A stretch of DNA of 64,000 nt from JAHELQ01 sp965603365 (lineage in GTDB: Bacteria; Acidobacteriota; Aminicenantia; UBA2199), in the NCBI GenBank assembly GCA_965603365.1, contig CBFDCR010000015.1:19329-83328 (forward strand), read 5' to 3'. Below, piece after piece: positions 1-9,690 of this stretch. Every line of letters starts with the position of its first letter. Positions within the stretch are counted from its first letter, which is position 1. A program made the translations under genes and the position numbers. The notes under the pieces were generated by a model, which worked only from the letters and a program-made list of their open reading frames with translations, was not told where the DNA came from and ran no database searches.

Positions 1-738
1 TTTTTTCCTTTCGTCCCCTGAAATGAGTTCGATCTCCGCCAGCTTATTCCCCGGATGAAGAGAAACGCGGTCTAAAACCCGCAGATAATATCCTGAAATT
101 TTCTGGATGGTCGATCGTTTGAAGAGCTTCGTGTTATAATCGATGACCCCCTCCAGGCCGCCGGTAACTCTCAAAATCGAAATGGTCAAATCGTTGGCCG
201 ATGAATGAATGGTGTCGGAAACGAGCGCCTTTTGGTGAATATTCTCTAATAAAAACATCATCCTGGTAAATGAGAAGTCTGGGGCGTCCAACCCGGGAAC
301 ACTATCGAGGCGATAGTGTTGATTCTTGAAGCCATCGATAAGCGCCTGCTTAACCTTCACCAATAAATCCTCAAAAGAGAGTTCATCGTATAAAACCACC
401 CGGGCTACGATGAATGTATTAAACTCATAAGGCTCACCGCTGCTGGAATAAACCGGGACAGCCGTCATGATGTCATTTTTTTGTGTATATTTAAAGACCA
501 GTATTTTAAAAGCAGACAACAATACGACATAAAGGAGTAGATCCACCCCGCTGCTGAATGCCAACAGCCTGTCGGCTAACGCCTTAGGCAAGGAAATGGG
601 AAAGCTCCCCCCCGAGTAATCCGCCGTCCGGTGAAAATCGGTAGGCAGACGGGTTTCATCGATTTCACCGGACAATATGCTCTGCCAGTACCGCTTCGCC
701 CTCTCAAATTCCTTTATTGAAAATATCTCTTTGGCCAT
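1..738 (-). CDS. NRPS subunit, 5' part only (N-terminal half condensation domain)
   Basis: This is the first ~246 residues of another NRPS subunit, cut by the left window edge; the frame is open to base 1. The protein starts MAKEIFSIKEFERAKRYWQS and corresponds only to the C-terminal lobe of a condensation domain: the 'YWxxxLSG' start, the 'ILVFKYTQKNDIMTAVPVY' strand, and the 'LFKRSTIQKISGYYLRVL' end are visible. No HHxxxDG catalytic motif precedes it. The start codon lies one base after the stop of the upstream NRPS (TAACATG), so translation is probably coupled. The same half-domain opens the other subunits at 33952, 24072 and 9661, so it is a recurring N-terminal element and not a damaged gene. 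An A domain should follow outside the window. Confidence 0.88.
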   Translation of the reverse strand, partial: MAKEIFSIKEFERAKRYWQSILSGEIDETRLPTDFHRTADYSGGSFPISLPKALADRLLAFSSGVDLLLYVVLLSAFKILVFKYTQKNDIMTAVPVYSSSGEPYEFNTFIVARVVLYDELSFEDLLVKVKQALIDGFKNQHYRLDSVPGLDAPDFSFTRMMFLLENIHQKALVSDTIHSSANDLTISILRVTGGLEGVIDYNTKLFKRSTIQKISGYYLRVLDRVSLHPGNKLAEIELISGDERKK

Positions 739-739
739 G

Positions 740-3700
740 TTAACTTTCCCCTGTCACACAGTCAACACTCTTAATGAAATCTACACGCTGAAGCCTGTCA
801 AAAAACGATTCGTCCTGCCTGATTTTGGAGACCAGTTTACTCTTTTCCCGGTCTGTCAAAATCTCTATTGTCCGAATTTTTATGTGGTGATTATCCAGCA
901 CCGAAGTGACGATCCTTTTAAAATAACCGCTAAACCGTTTTATCGTCTCTCGCTTGAATAATGCTGTGCTGTACTGGAGGGAAAAACCGAGGCCAGCGGC
1001 AACCTCTTGCCCCATTAACGTCAAATCGTAGAGAGAAATGTTCCGCTGCAGCGGATATGGGGTAACCGTCAATCCTTTAAGTTTTAACGGCGGGAACTCC
1101 AGGTTTTGCAAACCGAACATGACATTAAAGATCGGGTGTTCTCCGCTGTTCCTGATCTTTACCTTGTTGGCCAAAAGGGCCTCAAACGGATAATCCTGAT
1201 TGTCGAAGGCTTCCAACGTTCCTTGCCGGACTTCTCCCAGGAATTCTATAAATGATTTTCCCGGCACCGGGAAGTTCCGCAGAGCCAGTGTATTAACAAA
1301 CATGCCAATGACCTGCTGTAACTCCTCATGGTTTCGTCCGGCCGCTGCCGTGCCCACAACGATATCTTCCTGGCTGCCGATCTTATGCAATAGGATATAA
1401 AAGATGGTTAACAAAACAACAAACAGAGTTGTTCCCTGGTCTAAAGCCATCTTCTTCAACCCTTTTGTCTTCTCTTTACCGAGTCGAAAGGAGACGACAT
1501 CCCCTGCCAGTTTGCCCGCTGCCGGTCCTGGATAATCGGTCGGTATCTTTAATACCGGGATGGCCCTTTCGAATTGCTGCAGCCAGTAGGTCTGCTGAAC
1601 CTCCAGGGCAGCTTCCTTTTGGGCACCGCCCTGCCAGACCGCATAATCTTTGTATTGAATTCTTAAAGGAGGCAGAACCCTTCCATCGAACAATCCTGTA
1701 AACTCCCCAATAAGGACTCCTGCCGAAACACCATCCGAAATAATATGATGCATATCGATTGTCATCACATATTCCCTTTCCGCCATATCGGCCAGCCCCA
1801 CCCTCAGCAGAGGCGGCTGCTTTAGATCAAAAGGCCGGACAAACCGGTTCACTATGTCCCGATGAAAAGATGAGTCGAAATGACCGCCACTGCGGTTCAG
1901 CTTATAGTACTCAATCGGGAACTCGATATCCACCGGCGCAGCAATTTTTTGGACCGGTTCATCCCCCACCACTAAAAACGAAGTCCTGAAGCTTTCATGC
2001 CGATTGATCAATCTACGAAAAGTCGTTGCCAGTTCATCTACTTTCAAGTCCCCCTTCAGGACCAGTGCAGAAGTAATATTATAGCCGGTGGATTTTTCAT
2101 CCACGTGGTGAGCGGCAAACAATCTTTTTTGAGCAGAAGATAAAGGGTATACTTCTCTTTTTTCCACCGCTTCAATAGACGAATACTCACTTTCAGCGGT
2201 ATTTCTGATATATTCGGCAATGCCCCTGATCCTGGGATTTTTGAATACCACCGCCATTGGTAACCGGGTTTGAAATGCCTTATGTATCTTCTGGATCAAC
2301 ACAGTAGCCTTCAAGGAGTGTCCTCCCAGTTCAAAAAAATTGGCGTCTGTGCCAATCAACTCTTTTTCGATCCCCAACACATCGGACCATATTTCAGCCA
2401 ACCTCTCTTCTATAAAATCAGCCGGTGCCGCATATGAGGCCTCGGGTTTCACTTTTGGATCGGGAAGTCCTCGTCTGTCTACTTTCCCGTTTGGGGTCAG
2501 GGGCATCTGTCCCAGATGCACAAAATAAGAAGGTATCATATAATCCGGCAGCTCCCTAGACAGGTACTGCCTTATCTCCGCGGCTCCCAACTCCCGGTCC
2601 GCCACCAAATAAGCGCACAGGTATTTATCTTTATGCTCATCCGTCTTTAACTGAACCACAGCCTCTTTGATTTCACCGTGATTCAACAGCAGGCTCTCTA
2701 TCTCACCCAGTTCGACTCGAAATCCTCTTATCTTTACCTGGTGATCGATTCTCCCCAAAAACTCTATGCTGCCATCCGGCAGCCATCTGGCCAGATCCCC
2801 GGTTTGATAAAACCTCTCCTCTCCATGCAGTAAGCTGCTTGCCACTCCCGGCAAAATCGAAATAAATCTATCATTGGTCAATTTTTCCCTGCCCCAATAC
2901 CCCCGGCCCACCTGTTCGCCCCCCACGAACAACTCCCCGGCCACTCCAACAGGCTGAAGCTGTTTATGCTTATCCAGTACGTATATGCCGGTATTCAATA
3001 TGGGCTGCCCGATGGGTGGGAGATCGGGTATCGGGCCTTCCGGATTCATCGTTAAAGCAGTTACTACATGGGTCTCCGAAGGGCCGTAATGATTGTGCAA
3101 ATAGACATTTTGTTCTTTCAAAAATTTCCTGAACCTCCGGGTAACCACTACCTGCTCTCCAGCCGTCTGGATATGCCTGGCACAAGAGGGGAAACGGTGA
3201 ATATAATCTTCCTGGCCAAAAACCACATTTAGAAACGACATCGGCAGGAACAGGGTCTTGATGTCACCCTGCTCTACTATTTTGAAGAGATTCAAGATAT
3301 CCCCTCTTAACTCTCCGGGAATCAAGAGCAATTCTCCTCCTGCCAGAAGTGCGGAAAAAATCTCGTGGAAAGAGGCGTCAAAACTCAGAGAAGCAAATTG
3401 TAAAACACTCCGGCAATCGATATTGGTATACCGGTGGTGATGGGCCATCAGGTTAACGAGATTGCGGTGTTCCAGCATCACCCCTTTGGGCCTGCCGGTG
3501 GAGCCGGAGGTGTAGATAACGTACGCCAAATCACGGCCTGTACTCGTATGCCCCATGTTCGTTGTAGGTAAATCACGCCACCTATCGGCAGCCCGGTCGA
3601 CCGGGACAATCTCCCGGCAGGCCCCTCTCAAGCGGTTCCGGTCATCTTCATTTAAAAAGGCAATGCCATGAATTTTCTCCAGGATATCTTTGCCGGGGAG

Positions 3701-6700
3701 TTTGTTGCCGTTCTCCATTATCTTGTCGATGAGTTCACCAAAACTGTACTCCCCCTCCCCCAGAACCGCCAGATCGACATCCGGGTCTTGAAGCATCTCC
3801 CGGTAATCGCTGGTGGCGTAGGGCCCGCCGGCAACAATGGGAACATCCGGCTGCCATTGTTTGATTAGAAAGACGGCGGTATGGAAAAAATCTTTATCAT
3901 ACGACAGAGTCCTGATTCCTATTACATGGGGATTTAAATCGGCAATGATCACCCTTAACTCTTCAAAGCTGTCAAAATCGACCCTGGATTTCGCCACCCT
4001 TCCACGGATTCGAGTTCCAAACCGATCGTTGAGATAAGACATTAAATACATGAGTCCCAGTGGTTCCTCTACCATATCATAAAGCATCCCTTGACTCTGA
4101 CTACTGAAAAGCAGGGATAAATCCAGCAATAAAACCCGGAAGGCATCAGGAGACTCATCCCTGGGGGGAAAGTATTTCCGGATCTCTTCGTTAAATTCAG
4201 GCACCGACATCCAGTCGTCCGGTAAGAACCGGGCCTCACCAAATTCGTCCGCCGAGATTCCGGCCAATTGCAGGATATCGGAAAACTTACCAATGTCGGC
4301 GGGTAAATAGCTGTCATACTTCTGAACCAATTCGTCTGCCGTTAAAATTTTTAATTGATTGGGCAACAGACACAGCAACCGCTCTTTATCCAGAAAGTAT
4401 TCGCCCATGAACTGTGCCTGATACTGCTGCACAAAACCTTTCGAGAAGGGCAATGTTTCGGGCAGCTCGTGGTAGGCGAGTTGAACAGACCTTTTAATGC
4501 GCTCGTCAGAGACGCCGTGCTCCAGGGCCAGATTATACATAGCGGTATTGGGATAGATCTTCAAAATATTCAAATTGGGAAAGTGGATCCATCTTAACTC
4601 TTTCAGAAATTCCAGGGTCATACGGGCTTCGGCCTCCGTTTCCGTGGGAAAACCGATCATCAATTCCATTTCCAATAACACCCGGGGATAATTTTTTACG
4701 ATATACTCCACGATATCCTTAAACTGTTCCAGGTTTAAATTCTTATTGATTAACTTCTGAATCCTGGGGGAAGCAGACTCAAGAGCCAGGTCGATGTTGA
4801 CCGTACCGGCTTCCATCATCCGGTCGATGTACTCCCTGGTCAGGATATCGCCCCGCAGCCCATTGGGAAAAAACAATTGTATATTGAGTTTCCGCCGGAT
4901 GATCTCCTCGAATAAGCATGCGCCGTTATCCCGGCTCAGGTTAAAAATATCATCGATAAAGACAAATCTCCTAATCCCGGCATCGTAACAGGCCAGGATT
5001 TCTCGAAGGATGCCATCTGACCCCCGACTGACATGCCGCTTTGGCCAGATTTTATGGCAAAAGGCACAATTAAAAGGGCAACCGCGGGTGGCTTGCAGTG
5101 AGACCGAATGTTTCACCATGGCGATCCCAATGTGTTGGTGGTACTTCTCATAGCTTACCAACGTTCTATCGGGCAGCGGAAGCCGGTCAAAATCTTCAAT
5201 TTGCTTCCGGGGAGGTGTCACAATTGGAGAAAACCCAGGAGACTGATCGGCTTTTAAAGTAAAAGCTGAAAAACGGTTCAGGCTTTTTTCTTTTAAAAAT
5301 AGAATCGATGCCTCAGAATCCTGCAGGTAGTATAAAATCCTCCTTTCCGGATACGCCGGGTCTAAAGGTAGACACGCCCCCCCAGCCTTCATGACGGCCA
5401 GGACAGCAGTCACCATCTCCGGTGAACGCTCTATCATTAGGCCGGCGATACTGCCGGGTTCCACCCGGAAACACAGAGACAACCTGGCCAGTCGATTGGC
5501 CTCTTCGTTTAATTTTCGATATGTCATTTTTTGGTCTTTGTATATCAAGGCGATACAACCGGGGGTCCTGGCTACCTGCTCTTCAAATAGTTCATGAAGA
5601 GCCTTATTGCTAACGTCATCCGACCTCAAATTATTAAACTCATACAGCAGTCTTTGTTTCTCCTCAACCGGTAAAATTGAGGCTTTATCTACCAGGCATC
5701 CCGGCTCACCTATAAATATCTCCAGAATCCTGGTAAAATAGCCCATCATAATCTCCATCCCCTTTTTCCCAAACACAGCGGAATTGTAGTTGATAACCGC
5801 CCGAAACCCGCCGAAGGTCGTATCAATGGTAAAGTCCATCAGCATATTGGTAATCGCCTGCCCATAGACAGAAAGGTCTTCCTGCCAATTATCTTCCGTA
5901 TCTTCCTGTCTAAGCTGGCGATAGACATGGAAATCTATAAAATTAAACAAAGTATCAAATACCGGATTTTTTTCCTGGGTCTTCTCCCCGATAATCCTCA
6001 ATATCTCAAACAAGGATATCCTGTCATGGCGCTTCAACGCCTGCATCTTCTCGTCTATCACTGCCAGGTAATCCGACCATTTTAACCGCTCCGGGATTTT
6101 TATCCTGAAGGGCACTGTATTTAAAAAACATCCCAGGATCTTCTCGCCATCTTCACAAAGGGGCCTGTTATTGGCCACCAATCCCACCACCAGGTCGCTC
6201 TCAAATGAGAACATATTCAACATATATACATATGCGCCAAAACATAGATTCTTGACTGTCGTATTGTGGGATTCGGCAGCAGCCTTCAGCCGGTTTAGCA
6301 GGTTCCGTTTTAGATTATAAGTGCAGGTCCTGGTTTCCGGTAAACCATTTTCTCCGAATACAGTTGAGATGTCCAGCCTCCTATAATCCATTAGTTCGCT
6401 GCGCCAGTAATCTATGGATGCGTTCTCTTGTTTTTCGACAATTTGCTCAACTACAAATTCCCTGTAATCAGCCTTTAACCTCAGGGGCACAAAACCTGGA
6501 TTTGACTTTAATTCCAGGTAAGTATTGTTGAGCTCTGTCATGAAGAGGGCGACACTCCAACCGTCGAGAATGGCATGATGTGCCACCAGCACCACACAGA
6601 TATTCTCCTGATCCAGCCCGAAGATTCTCAACCGCCACAACGGTGGGACAGCCAGATCAAGGGGGTTTTGCCTGTCCTGTTCTAATAAATTCTGCAAATA

Positions 6701-9661
6701 GGCTGCCTGTGCCGACGGTGCCATGTATGAGATATCGAAATGTTCAATGTCCGGCAAAACGTCACGGTAGACGATTTGTACTGGCTGCTCGAAGTCTTCC
6801 ATATTAAAAGCTGTTCTTAAGATCGGGTGTTTATGTATCAACAGTGTCAATGCCCTCTTAAAATCCTCAAAGACAAACCGGGGGTACTTAATTTGATAGA
6901 CCAATTGGTCATGATATACGGCAGAGCCCGGATCTTTTATTGAATGAAATATCATCCCTTTTTCGACGTCGCTCATGGGGTATAAATCCTCGATATTTGT
7001 CCTGTCTTTAATCTCAGTCAAAATTTTCTTTTTGAAGACCTCCAATTCCGGTTCAATACTGCGAGACTCTTCGTCGCTGCGGATTTTCCGATTATGGGTG
7101 ACAAACCCGGCCAATTCCCGAATCGTATTTTTTAGGTAGAGGTCAGCCACCTTTAGATCTATATCGAACGCCGTCTCTAACAAATTGATCAGGTTGATGG
7201 CCTTTATCGAATCCCCACCTACATTGAAAAAGTTCTCCCCGGTGCCAATGCCCTCGACTCCCAGCACCTCTTCCCAGATTTCCAGTATTTTTTTCTCCAC
7301 CTCATTGGTTGGCAATGCCTCTCGGGCAACGTCCTTCAGATAATTCTCAAAACTCTCGTATAATACCGCCTTGTTTAGTTTCCCGTTGACGGTTAAAGGT
7401 ATCCGCCCAAGCTGTAGAAAGTAGGCCGGCAGCATATAACCGGGGAGTATTCCCGATAGATAGTCCCTAATTTCAAACATATTGAGTTCTTTACTTGATA
7501 TCATGTAGGCGACCAGGAAATTGCCATCTCCCCCTTTTTGAACTTCCCCACCTCCTCGAAGTAGAACGACAGCCTGATCTATATCCTGGTGTGCCAACAG
7601 TTGATTCTCAATCTCCCCCAATTCAACCCGGTATCCCCTGATTTTAACCTGGTGGTCCAACCGTCCACAATATACCATTTCCCCATCTTCAATCAACCTT
7701 GCCAGATCCCCTGACCGATACAATATCTCTCCATGAATATAAGGGTTCTTAACAAATTTTTGAGCCGTTAATTCAACACGATTCAAATACCCCCTGCCAA
7801 CCCCCTCACCGCCTATACATAACTCCCCCATTGCCCCCAAAGGCAGCAATCTTAGATCCCGGTCCATAGTGTATCCCCGCAGATAAGGTAGAGGCTTGCC
7901 TACGTTAGCGGTATTTAAATCAATCTCCTCTTTCCCGATCTCTTTATAGGTGACATGCACGGTGGTCTCGGTTATACCAAACATATTAATGAGCCTGGTT
8001 TGGGGATATTTTTCCCGCCAGCCCTTCAACCGATGAGGCATCAAGGTTTCTCCCCCAAAGATCACATACCGTAAATTCAACATGCGCTCCGGGCTTTTTA
8101 ATTCCTCGTTCGCTAAATGATAAAAAGCGGTGGGAGTCTGGCTTAACACCGTGACCTTCTCTCTATTCAAGACTTTTAAATACTCCCGGGGATCCCTGGA
8201 CACCATCTCGGTTAGAACCGTCAGTTTTCCACCATATAACAACGCCCCGTACATCTCCCATACAGAGAAATCAAAGCAGTAGGAGTGAAACAGGGTCCAC
8301 ACATCGCGGTTGTGGAAGTCAAACCGGGCGCCCCCATGTAACATCAAGCTGACAATATTGCGGTGTTCGATTAAACAACCTTTGGGGCTGCCGGTGGTAC
8401 CCGATGTGTAAATGATATAAGCCAACTTTGCCTCCGGCTGCGACCTCCCGGATACTGCCGCCCGTCGCCGATACAATTCTCTCTCATCCAGGCAGATTGT
8501 CTTTCCCTTAAAGGTTATCCGATCACGTAAATCCCGGCCGGTAATTAATATCGTCACCCCGGCATCCTCCAGCATGTACTTTTTTCGCTCATGCGGGTAA
8601 AGGGGATCAATGGGCATATAGGCACCACCAGCTTTTAAAATTCCTAAGATCCCGGCCATCATCTCCACCGAGGGTATTACATTCAAGCCGGCGATACCGT
8701 TTACTTCCAATCCCTCATCCCTCAACACAGCACTCATCAGTTGAGCCGTTTTATCCAGATATCGATACGTTACCTGCCGGTCCTGGCAGACCAGTGCAAG
8801 TCTTGCCGGTCCCTTTTTGGCCTGGGCCTCAAACAGATCATGCAACTTTTTCTCGTTTAAACACCCGGTCTCTCCAAAATTGGCTGAATACAACAAATGT
8901 CTTTTTTCCCCAGCGGACAGGATATCTAAGCTTGAAAGCGGTACATCCATATTATCAAGTACCGCGCGCAGCAGTTGCCTAAAAGTGTGAATGACCCTTT
9001 CGACAGTCGTCTGTTTATATTTAGATTGGTTATAATCCAGCCTCCCCTCCAGGAAATCCTCACCGCTAACAAAATTAAAAATCACACCAGGTTTGAAGTG
9101 CTGCAAATAACTGCTCTCCTGGATATTTTCGAGTAATATGGCCACGTCAACAAGAGGACAATCCCTATTCTCCGATACCATATTTAAATCTTGAGCCAGA
9201 ACCTCAAACGGGTAACCCTGGTGTTCAACCGCCTCTAAAATGGTCGCCTTTACCTGTAAGAGCATCTCCTTAAAGGTCATACGGCTTTCGACTCGATTTC
9301 TTAATACCAATACGGTATTGCTTAATTCGGCATCGGTGGCCTGTTTGTATATGGGTGTTCCCAGGATAATATCCTGGTTCCGGCTGTATATTTCAAGTAG
9401 TATAACCAGGGCGGTCACCAGGACCATGTGCAGCCTCACATCAGATTTATTACAAAGTTTCCTTAACTTTTTTAAAGTTTCCGTCTCCAATCGAAATGCC
9501 ATGAAGTTGGGGTCACTGCTTTTGCCATTGGCTACTTCAAGGTCAACCGGGAAAGCTGCCGCGGTAATATCACCCGACAACTTTTTCAGCCAATACTCTT
9601 TCTCTTTACTGTACCGGCTGGCAAAGACGGCTTTTTCTACAGGATTGCTTTTAATTTCCAA
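740..9661 (-). CDS. NRPS: half-C - A(Thr) - PCP - C - A[radical SAM-B12 insert] - PCP - C
   Basis: A 2973-residue two-module NRPS. Approximate residues: half C 1-260; A1 270-770 (YIIYTSGTTG near 410); PCP1 with GGDSIKA near 815; C with HHAILDGW near 1027; A2 from 1330. Between A2-motif 'LKAGGACLPLDP' and A3-motif 'YVIYTSGSTGRPKGV' (near 2045), A2 holds a radical SAM domain (CPFNCAFC near 1525) and then a B12-binding-like domain (from 1840). PCP2 GGHSLKA is near 2444 and the final C has HHIISDGV near 2637. The by-eye code of A1 is DFWSIGMVH, one residue from the classic Thr code. The A2 code, about DAHFQAHVV, is not one I can assign. The start codon is TTG, supported by AAGGAG seven bases upstream. 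The first internal C domain belongs to a different clade from the others (opens 'LYPMSDVEKGMIFHS'). The subunit follows the three-module NRPS by 29 bp. Confidence 0.95.
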   Translation of the reverse strand: MEIKSNPVEKAVFASRYSKEKEYWLKKLSGDITAAAFPVDLEVANGKSSDPNFMAFRLETETLKKLRKLCNKSDVRLHMVLVTALVILLEIYSRNQDIILGTPIYKQATDAELSNTVLVLRNRVESRMTFKEMLLQVKATILEAVEHQGYPFEVLAQDLNMVSENRDCPLVDVAILLENIQESSYLQHFKPGVIFNFVSGEDFLEGRLDYNQSKYKQTTVERVIHTFRQLLRAVLDNMDVPLSSLDILSAGEKRHLLYSANFGETGCLNEKKLHDLFEAQAKKGPARLALVCQDRQVTYRYLDKTAQLMSAVLRDEGLEVNGIAGLNVIPSVEMMAGILGILKAGGAYMPIDPLYPHERKKYMLEDAGVTILITGRDLRDRITFKGKTICLDERELYRRRAAVSGRSQPEAKLAYIIYTSGTTGSPKGCLIEHRNIVSLMLHGGARFDFHNRDVWTLFHSYCFDFSVWEMYGALLYGGKLTVLTEMVSRDPREYLKVLNREKVTVLSQTPTAFYHLANEELKSPERMLNLRYVIFGGETLMPHRLKGWREKYPQTRLINMFGITETTVHVTYKEIGKEEIDLNTANVGKPLPYLRGYTMDRDLRLLPLGAMGELCIGGEGVGRGYLNRVELTAQKFVKNPYIHGEILYRSGDLARLIEDGEMVYCGRLDHQVKIRGYRVELGEIENQLLAHQDIDQAVVLLRGGGEVQKGGDGNFLVAYMISSKELNMFEIRDYLSGILPGYMLPAYFLQLGRIPLTVNGKLNKAVLYESFENYLKDVAREALPTNEVEKKILEIWEEVLGVEGIGTGENFFNVGGDSIKAINLINLLETAFDIDLKVADLYLKNTIRELAGFVTHNRKIRSDEESRSIEPELEVFKKKILTEIKDRTNIEDLYPMSDVEKGMIFHSIKDPGSAVYHDQLVYQIKYPRFVFEDFKRALTLLIHKHPILRTAFNMEDFEQPVQIVYRDVLPDIEHFDISYMAPSAQAAYLQNLLEQDRQNPLDLAVPPLWRLRIFGLDQENICVVLVAHHAILDGWSVALFMTELNNTYLELKSNPGFVPLRLKADYREFVVEQIVEKQENASIDYWRSELMDYRRLDISTVFGENGLPETRTCTYNLKRNLLNRLKAAAESHNTTVKNLCFGAYVYMLNMFSFESDLVVGLVANNRPLCEDGEKILGCFLNTVPFRIKIPERLKWSDYLAVIDEKMQALKRHDRISLFEILRIIGEKTQEKNPVFDTLFNFIDFHVYRQLRQEDTEDNWQEDLSVYGQAITNMLMDFTIDTTFGGFRAVINYNSAVFGKKGMEIMMGYFTRILEIFIGEPGCLVDKASILPVEEKQRLLYEFNNLRSDDVSNKALHELFEEQVARTPGCIALIYKDQKMTYRKLNEEANRLARLSLCFRVEPGSIAGLMIERSPEMVTAVLAVMKAGGACLPLDPAYPERRILYYLQDSEASILFLKEKSLNRFSAFTLKADQSPGFSPIVTPPRKQIEDFDRLPLPDRTLVSYEKYHQHIGIAMVKHSVSLQATRGCPFNCAFCHKIWPKRHVSRGSDGILREILACYDAGIRRFVFIDDIFNLSRDNGACLFEEIIRRKLNIQLFFPNGLRGDILTREYIDRMMEAGTVNIDLALESASPRIQKLINKNLNLEQFKDIVEYIVKNYPRVLLEMELMIGFPTETEAEARMTLEFLKELRWIHFPNLNILKIYPNTAMYNLALEHGVSDERIKRSVQLAYHELPETLPFSKGFVQQYQAQFMGEYFLDKERLLCLLPNQLKILTADELVQKYDSYLPADIGKFSDILQLAGISADEFGEARFLPDDWMSVPEFNEEIRKYFPPRDESPDAFRVLLLDLSLLFSSQSQGMLYDMVEEPLGLMYLMSYLNDRFGTRIRGRVAKSRVDFDSFEELRVIIADLNPHVIGIRTLSYDKDFFHTAVFLIKQWQPDVPIVAGGPYATSDYREMLQDPDVDLAVLGEGEYSFGELIDKIMENGNKLPGKDILEKIHGIAFLNEDDRNRLRGACREIVPVDRAADRWRDLPTTNMGHTSTGRDLAYVIYTSGSTGRPKGVMLEHRNLVNLMAHHHRYTNIDCRSVLQFASLSFDASFHEIFSALLAGGELLLIPGELRGDILNLFKIVEQGDIKTLFLPMSFLNVVFGQEDYIHRFPSCARHIQTAGEQVVVTRRFRKFLKEQNVYLHNHYGPSETHVVTALTMNPEGPIPDLPPIGQPILNTGIYVLDKHKQLQPVGVAGELFVGGEQVGRGYWGREKLTNDRFISILPGVASSLLHGEERFYQTGDLARWLPDGSIEFLGRIDHQVKIRGFRVELGEIESLLLNHGEIKEAVVQLKTDEHKDKYLCAYLVADRELGAAEIRQYLSRELPDYMIPSYFVHLGQMPLTPNGKVDRRGLPDPKVKPEASYAAPADFIEERLAEIWSDVLGIEKELIGTDANFFELGGHSLKATVLIQKIHKAFQTRLPMAVVFKNPRIRGIAEYIRNTAESEYSSIEAVEKREVYPLSSAQKRLFAAHHVDEKSTGYNITSALVLKGDLKVDELATTFRRLINRHESFRTSFLVVGDEPVQKIAAPVDIEFPIEYYKLNRSGGHFDSSFHRDIVNRFVRPFDLKQPPLLRVGLADMAEREYVMTIDMHHIISDGVSAGVLIGEFTGLFDGRVLPPLRIQYKDYAVWQGGAQKEAALEVQQTYWLQQFERAIPVLKIPTDYPGPAAGKLAGDVVSFRLGKEKTKGLKKMALDQGTTLFVVLLTIFYILLHKIGSQEDIVVGTAAAGRNHEELQQVIGMFVNTLALRNFPVPGKSFIEFLGEVRQGTLEAFDNQDYPFEALLANKVKIRNSGEHPIFNVMFGLQNLEFPPLKLKGLTVTPYPLQRNISLYDLTLMGQEVAAGLGFSLQYSTALFKRETIKRFSGYFKRIVTSVLDNHHIKIRTIEILTDREKSKLVSKIRQDESFFDRLQRVDFIKSVDCVTGES
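3545..5210 (-). other. Radical SAM + B12-binding domain inserted in A domain (copy 4, subunit at 740-9661)
   Basis: About 550 residues interrupt the A domain between motifs A2 and A3. In order: a linker 'DFDRLPLPDRTLVSYEKY'; a radical SAM core with the CX3CX2C cluster motif CPFNCAFC, 'RRFVFIDDIFN', 'LALESASPRIQKLI' and 'MIGFPTETEAEA'; a helical tail ending 'YDSYLPADI'; then a Rossmann-like B12-binding domain ('LLLDLSLLFS', 'EPLGLMYLMSYL', 'VIGIRTL', 'IVAGGPYATSDY', 'DLAVLGEGEYSF', 'GIAF'). Reading returns to the A domain at 'DLAYVIYTSGSTG'. The domain identities follow from these motifs. Activity on a carrier-bound residue is inference. Confidence 0.9.
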
Positions 9662-9668
9662 ACTTTAT

Positions 9669-9674
9669 CTCCTT
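9669..9674 (-). promoter_or_regulatory. Ribosome binding site deciding the TTG start at 9661
   Basis: AAGGAG is followed by seven bases and then TTG. No in-frame ATG lies nearby, so this site supports TTG as the start of the NRPS subunit. Confidence 0.7.
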
Positions 9675-9690
9675 AAACGTCTGCCCCACT